DNA of 10,551 nt, taken from positions 1 to 10,551 of the forward strand of contig NCRO01000043.1 in the NCBI GenBank assembly GCA_002849045.2. The letters are read 5' to 3'. Below the pieces are notes generated by a model, which was not told where the DNA came from, did not search any database, and saw only the letters and a list, made by a program, of their open reading frames with translations. Positions 7,073 through 10,551 of this stretch are shown here, one piece after another; within the stretch, counting starts at the first letter, position 1, and the number at the start of each line of letters is the position of its first letter. Both the position numbers and the translations under genes were made by a program. This DNA comes from Candidatus Sediminicultor secundus (GTDB lineage Bacteria > Atribacterota > JS1 > SB-45 > 34-128).

Positions 7073-8194
7073 TTATTTTATAGTAATTAGCCAGGAGATT
7101 TTTCGTAGATATTGGCTGCTTTTATCAAGAGCAGTAATATTTACAATATACGATTTTTTAATTAGAGGTTTTAAAGAATCAGGGGTAAAAGAAATTTCTC
7201 GATTTTCTGGATTAAAATCGAATTTTACTTTTGCCCCTCCTAATTTCATAGATAGAGTTTTTGCATCATAATTATTACCCTCCAAAATTGCTCCTATCTT
7301 AACTAATTGGTCGCTTTCTATTATACCGTCATAGGGAAAGATTTGGGAAGTTTTAAGAGGGCGTTGATGTAATGTCTGGATAAAAGAATTAAAGGAACTT
7401 TGGCCAAAAATTATTTGTCGGTTCAGGGAAAAGGGGTCGGCGGTGAGAGTATTATTCATACTATTAGCATTTAGAATCCCTTCATAACCCGCTTGGATAA
7501 CTAAATTTTTTATTATAGGACAGTAAGCTCCATAAGGATAGGCGAAGAATTTTACTTTACTTCCTATTTTGCTTTCTAAAATTTCTTTCGATAAAAAAAT
7601 TTCCCTTCTAATTCGAGCTAAATAAGTCTCATAGTTTTCATTTTTCTTATATTTTAATAGATTGCAATGACTTAAGGTATGAGAGCCGATTTCAATATTA
7701 TTTTTAGTCATCTCTCTAATCTCTTCCCAGGTTAAACTGCTATTATTTTTCTCGATAAAATTGGTATATAAAAAGAGAGTTGCCGGGAAGTTATATTTTT
7801 TTAATACAGGATAGGCTAAAGTGTAAGTAGATTTAAAACCATCATCGATGGTAATTACGATTGATTTTGGTGGAAGTTGACCAGTCTTTAGTCCTTTAAG
7901 CAATTCGGAAAGAGAGATTACAGAGTAATTATGAGCAGCTAAATAATCCATCTGTTTTTCAAATTCAATAATATTCACATCATAACTGCTGCCCTCATTT
8001 TTAGTGAAATTATGATAAGCCAAGATAGGGATAATAATCTCTTCTGCATAGACAGTATTGTTTGTAATTAAAAAAATACTCTGATAAAAAATTACAGATA
8101 TTACAATCAATAGTACCATGAATAGTCCGAAAATAAATGATAATTTATTTTTATTAATAGGGAGGGAATGTAAATTTTCTTGATTTAAAAACAT
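7073..8194 (-). CDS. Membrane-anchored polysaccharide deacetylase with C-terminal Ig-like domain
   Basis: Predicted NodB-fold carbohydrate esterase (CE4), acting outside the membrane to remove acetyl groups from a polysaccharide such as peptidoglycan or an exopolysaccharide. A hydrophobic segment at residues 18-44, then NNTVYAEE, is a signal anchor or a cleavable signal peptide (VYA|EE). The NodB domain spans about 52-275. Motif 1 is TIDDGF (D117, D118), motif 2 is SHTLSH (metal ligands H172 and H176), and motif 3 is AYPYG (218-222). The opening IPILAYHNF is the common start of this group. Residues ~290-373 contain KLGGAKVKFDF, then YIVNITALDKS..LRKISWLI, which reads like a bacterial Ig-like beta-sandwich. 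This is inferred from strand pattern only. Start chosen from AAGGAT just upstream of the ATG. It has its own promoter candidate. The real substrate is unknown. Confidence 0.85.
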   Translation of the reverse strand: MFLNQENLHSLPINKNKLSFIFGLFMVLLIVISVIFYQSIFLITNNTVYAEEIIIPILAYHNFTKNEGSSYDVNIIEFEKQMDYLAAHNYSVISLSELLKGLKTGQLPPKSIVITIDDGFKSTYTLAYPVLKKYNFPATLFLYTNFIEKNNSSLTWEEIREMTKNNIEIGSHTLSHCNLLKYKKNENYETYLARIRREIFLSKEILESKIGSKVKFFAYPYGAYCPIIKNLVIQAGYEGILNANSMNNTLTADPFSLNRQIIFGQSSFNSFIQTLHQRPLKTSQIFPYDGIIESDQLVKIGAILEGNNYDAKTLSMKLGGAKVKFDFNPENREISFTPDSLKPLIKKSYIVNITALDKSSQYLRKISWLITIK

Positions 8195-8226
8195 ATTGTA
8201 TCCTTAGATTATAAATGTTCACCGTG

Positions 8227-8249
8227 TAGTATATTATTACAACATACTA
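8227..8249 (-). promoter_or_regulatory. Inverted repeat over the deacetylase promoter (operator candidate)
   Basis: TAGTAT (8227-8232) and ATACTA (8244-8249) are perfect 6-bp inverted arms with an 11-base spacer. They overlap the proposed -10 and the expected start of transcription. The placement suits a repressor site, but in AT-rich DNA a repeat of this size may be chance. Confidence 0.3.
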
Positions 8250-8268
8250 TATTTGAAATAATTGTCAA
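8241..8268 (-). promoter_or_regulatory. Sigma70-like promoter of the deacetylase gene
   Basis: On the minus strand a perfect -35 TTGACA (8268-8263) and a -10 TATGTT (8246-8241, 4 of 6) are separated by 16 bases. Transcription would start around 8235, giving a leader of about 40 bases before the ATG at 8194. It lies in the 104-base gap after the HAD gene, so the deacetylase can be transcribed on its own. Confidence 0.5.
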
Positions 8269-8298
8269 TATATAGATGGTAAAAAAACAGGATGAAGG

Positions 8299-9063
8299 TT
8301 ATTTAATAAGCTCTTTTAGGATAGGAAATATTTCTTTTAGATGGGTAACTGTAAAATCTGCTTTTTCTGTATCTATACTATCAGGTTGAAATTTGTTTAC
8401 CCAGATGGTAGTCATCCCCATGTTTTTCCCGCCTACAATGTCTTTTTTATAAGAATCACCAACAATAATAGATTCTTTTCCCTGACAATTAGCTTTACCT
8501 AAGGCTGTTTGAAATATTTTTGCTTCCGGTTTGTATATTTGAACTTCTTCCGAAGTAGTAATAGAATCAAAGAGCTTGCTTATTCCGAACGCGTCGAATT
8601 GAAATTTTAAGAAATCGGTATCTATATCGCTTATAATTCCTATATGAATTGAATTATTATTTCTAATTTGTCTGATAATTTCTAAAGTTTCCGGGAATAA
8701 TTTTAAATATTTTTTATGGTTTTCCAAAAATATTTTTTTGAACCATCGTAAGTCTTCGTTTGAAGATTCAAGATTACATTGTGAAAGCGTTCCCCGAAAA
8801 GCTCTATCAGTTGATTCCCGAAGAGGTGTAAAGGATTTTTCTTCCGGGTCGGTATCCCGCAAAGTCATTTCTTTGGTAAATAGAAAAGAATTATATTTAG
8901 TTACCATATCTTCCGGGGAGGCAGGAAGGTTGTATTTTTGAATAACCTCTTTCATCATATGCAAATGAGCGACATTATCACTTTCAGCACACATCAATGT
9001 CCCGCCAAAATCAAAAAATATGGCTTTGTATTTTTTTACTTTGTTGTTATTTATTTCTTTCAT
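8299..9063 (-). CDS. HAD-family hydrolase with variant motif I
   Basis: HAD-superfamily protein with a helical cap (subfamily I type). Motif I is FFDFGGTL (nucleophile D18), where the usual second aspartate (DxD) is Gly20. Motif II is IISDID (S145), motif III is Lys178 in IYKPEAKIF, and motif IV is IIVGDSYKKDIVGGKNMGM (D203, D208). The cap lies between about residues 27 and 115. Length, 254 residues, is typical. Family knowledge: the second Asp is the general acid/base in phosphatases and mutases, so its loss may slow phosphatase turnover or signal other chemistry. 'DFGGTL' variants do occur among annotated HADs. Substrate cannot be predicted. Start is supported by AAGGAG nine to ten bases before the ATG. 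The MFS gene lies upstream on the same strand, about 260 bases away. Confidence 0.85.
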   Translation of the reverse strand: MKEINNNKVKKYKAIFFDFGGTLMCAESDNVAHLHMMKEVIQKYNLPASPEDMVTKYNSFLFTKEMTLRDTDPEEKSFTPLRESTDRAFRGTLSQCNLESSNEDLRWFKKIFLENHKKYLKLFPETLEIIRQIRNNNSIHIGIISDIDTDFLKFQFDAFGISKLFDSITTSEEVQIYKPEAKIFQTALGKANCQGKESIIVGDSYKKDIVGGKNMGMTTIWVNKFQPDSIDTEKADFTVTHLKEIFPILKELIK

Positions 9064-9108
9064 CTTACTCTCCTTATTACTTATGCTTTCCTATGGTTTT
9101 TATGATTT

Positions 9109-9189
9109 TGTAGGGGCACAATGAATTGTGCCCTCTCTGTCTTTGTATTATTTTCGTTTACTTTGGGCACGATGCATCGTGCCCCTACA
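9109..9189. repeat. 81-base palindromic repeat element (MITE/REP-like)
   Basis: Perfect 11-bp terminal inverted repeats TGTAGGGGCAC (9109-9119) and GTGCCCCTACA (9179-9189) enclose two nested hairpins. The first is GGGCACAAT-GA-ATTGTGCCC (9114-9133). The second is a perfect 20-base palindrome, GGGCACGATGCATCGTGCCC (9165-9184). A ~31-base AT-rich spacer separates them. It is strikingly GC-rich compared with its surroundings. Similar TGTAGGGGC...GCCCCTACA repeats are, from memory, scattered between genes of many bacterial genomes. On the minus strand it would lie in the HAD gene leader. Confidence 0.8.
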
Positions 9190-9327
9190 TCAGACTTCTG
9201 GCTTTTTCTTTACGATATACGACATACTATAAACTGATTTATAATTATAATCGAAAATTATAATTTAATAAAATAAAAATTTTAAAAAAATTAAGCTGGG
9301 TAAAAATTGTGTAATTTTTTAATAGCT
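9190..9327. other. AT-rich spacer with a 9-bp inverted repeat
   Basis: No gene is seen here. AATTATAAT (9243-9251) and ATTATAATT (9257-9265) are perfect inverted arms around CGAAA. AAAAATT-GTGT-AATTTTT (9302-9319) is an AT-only hairpin just after the MFS stop that might help terminate it. On the minus strand TTATAGTATG (9228-9237) could be a -10 for the HAD gene, but no good -35 accompanies it. Confidence 0.4.
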
Positions 9328-10503
9328 CTATTCTTTTATTTTTATAAGTAAGAGAGAAGTTATTAAGGCAAATATTAATCCAGCCCAAAAGGGTGATGAG
9401 GGACCAAACTGGAATTTTAAATATCCTCCCAGGGAAGGTCCGATAGAACCGATTAAACCGGTACAGGTGCCGATAAATCCTATAACTAATCCTCTTGATT
9501 GTTGATGAGTTATATCAGCCAGAAATGAGCCATAAGCAATATGACAACTCTGGGAAAAAATGTATAATATGGCAAATAGAGTAATGGCCGGCCATAAGGG
9601 AGAACTTAAGCTCCACAAGATTAAAAATATTCCCAGACCTGGGGCACTATACATTAACATCTTTTTACTGCCCCATTTATCAATGATTTTTCCCCCCCAG
9701 AGACTGTATATAACTGCCGCGAACCCTCCTAATGCAAAAAGCAAATTAATTTTAGATTTATCCAAATTCATTACTTCATTTGCATATAAAGATATAAAAG
9801 GTCCATGAGTGGTAAGATTAAATAAAAGAAAGAGAGAAGAAAGGGCTAAGACGGTAAGTAACAACTTTTTATTAAATAAACTTTTAAAAGAATCAAATTT
9901 ATTAATTTTAGTACGAAAATGATGAGTTTCTTTTAACCAGAGTATTCTGGCTATGGCACACAAAAAAGTAATAAAAGAAGTAAAATAAAACAGGTATCTG
10001 ATTTCTACTCGGGGAATCAGCATCATCCCTATGGCCGGGCCTATAGTAATTCCCAAAATAACAAATAATTCAAATCCACTATAAGCTATACTCCTTTTAT
10101 TTTTTGGAACCGATTCGGCAATCATCGAATAGAAAGAAGGTAATTGAAGAGCGCTTAAGCTATTAGCGATGATAAGAAAAAGTATTAAAGTAGTCCAATG
10201 AGAAGAATTACCGGCCAAAATATATATTAGCGGGAAGAGAAAACTGGGAATAACTATTAACAGTTTACGTCCAAAACGGTCAGAGAGTATCCCTCCTAAA
10301 AATTGCATTAGAGTATAAGAAAGGGCAAGCAAGGTGTAAGAAAATCCTACTTGAAAATCGTTTGCTCCCAATTCTCTAAGATAAATAGGAAGAATGGGGT
10401 ACCAGCTAAAAAAAGCAATTAGAACAAGTAGAACCGTTAAAGATAATACGGAAACATTTTGCTCGATAAATAATGATTGACGAATTTTAGTCAAAAAATT
10501 CAT
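9328..10503 (-). CDS. Major facilitator superfamily transporter, 12-TM (DHA1-like)
   Basis: Inner-membrane secondary transporter of 391 residues with about 12 hydrophobic segments in two halves. The loop 2-3 motif A is GGILSDRFGRK (residues 70-80, D75 and R76), and it is echoed in the second half as GGKIIDKWGSKK. TM5 holds GITIGPAIG, similar to the antiporter motif C of drug:H+ antiporters. The N-terminal LIAFFSWYPILPIYLRELGA fits TM1 of DHA1-type efflux or sugar exporters. The inferred role is proton-driven export of a small molecule; the substrate is unknown. Start supported by TTAAGGAG nine bases before the ATG. It is the most upstream of three minus-strand genes, but the long, repeat-bearing gap before the HAD gene argues against a tight operon. 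Confidence 0.88.
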   Translation of the reverse strand: MNFLTKIRQSLFIEQNVSVLSLTVLLVLIAFFSWYPILPIYLRELGANDFQVGFSYTLLALSYTLMQFLGGILSDRFGRKLLIVIPSFLFPLIYILAGNSSHWTTLILFLIIANSLSALQLPSFYSMIAESVPKNKRSIAYSGFELFVILGITIGPAIGMMLIPRVEIRYLFYFTSFITFLCAIARILWLKETHHFRTKINKFDSFKSLFNKKLLLTVLALSSLFLLFNLTTHGPFISLYANEVMNLDKSKINLLFALGGFAAVIYSLWGGKIIDKWGSKKMLMYSAPGLGIFLILWSLSSPLWPAITLFAILYIFSQSCHIAYGSFLADITHQQSRGLVIGFIGTCTGLIGSIGPSLGGYLKFQFGPSSPFWAGLIFALITSLLLIKIKE

Positions 10504-10520
10504 TAAGAGGCTCCTTAAAT

Positions 10521-10551
10521 TAGTCGTTAGTAAATAGTGAATAGTCGTTAG
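10521..10551. repeat. Short direct-repeat tract at the window edge
   Basis: TAGTCGTTAG occurs at 10521-10530 and again at 10542-10551, a 21-base period, with TAAATAGTGAA between. The intervening TAGTGAA is itself a diverged copy of the unit. The tract is cut by the window end, so copy number is unknown. It lies just upstream of the MFS ribosome-binding site. Confidence 0.5.

Noticed and set aside
7068..7271. Plus-strand ORF after livF
   Set aside because: Antisense to the end of the deacetylase gene and lacking any family features.
8738..8941. Plus-strand ORF opposite the HAD gene
   Set aside because: Shadow ORF; the HAD protein on the other strand has all conserved motifs in place.
9109..9189. 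CRISPR-like repeat pair
   Set aside because: The two hairpins are inverted arms of one palindromic unit with a single spacer, not direct repeats with several unique spacers.

Overview
The window is AT-rich bacterial DNA from an anaerobe-like genome whose lineage cannot be fixed from sequence alone. The branched-chain amino acid binding protein has a plain signal peptide with no lipobox cysteine, which hints at a diderm cell with a true periplasm. The overall style (low GC, liv cassette, decayed insertion sequence, short palindromic intergenic repeats) resembles candidate-phylum anaerobes such as Atribacterota or Thermotogota-like bacteria. This is a guess, not a result.

Left part (1-2303): the 3' end of a 5'-nucleotidase-type gene with a C-terminal LysM domain closes with a strong rho-independent terminator. 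About 40 bases later comes a 5'-truncated remnant of a YibE/F-family membrane protein. An approximately 1.15-kb insertion sequence follows. Its DDE transposase is broken by several frameshifts and stops, but its terminal inverted repeats are still recognisable. The inner part of its left end can pair with the transposase Shine-Dalgarno and start codon. About 400 bases then carry no convincing gene.

Centre (2304-7017, plus strand): a complete five-gene ABC importer of the branched-chain/hydrophobic amino acid (HAAT) family, in the order livJ-livH-livM-livG-livF. It encodes a periplasmic binding protein, two permeases and two ATPases. A terminator-like hairpin separates livJ from livH, probably setting binding protein above membrane components. 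The remaining genes are tightly packed, with livG and livF overlapping.

Right part (7073-10551, minus strand): three genes convergent with liv. In their own transcriptional order they are a 12-TM MFS transporter, a HAD-family hydrolase with a non-canonical first motif, and a membrane-anchored NodB-type polysaccharide deacetylase with a probable Ig-like C-terminal domain. An 81-base palindromic repeat element lies between the MFS and HAD genes. A sigma70-like promoter with an overlapping inverted repeat lies upstream of the deacetylase. The extreme right edge begins a short direct-repeat tract.

I found no tRNA, rRNA, CRISPR array or phage genes. I see no convincing new multi-gene system. The most interesting signals are the decayed IS with its start-codon-sequestering hairpin, the gene remnant beside it, the internal terminator in the liv operon, and the palindromic repeat.
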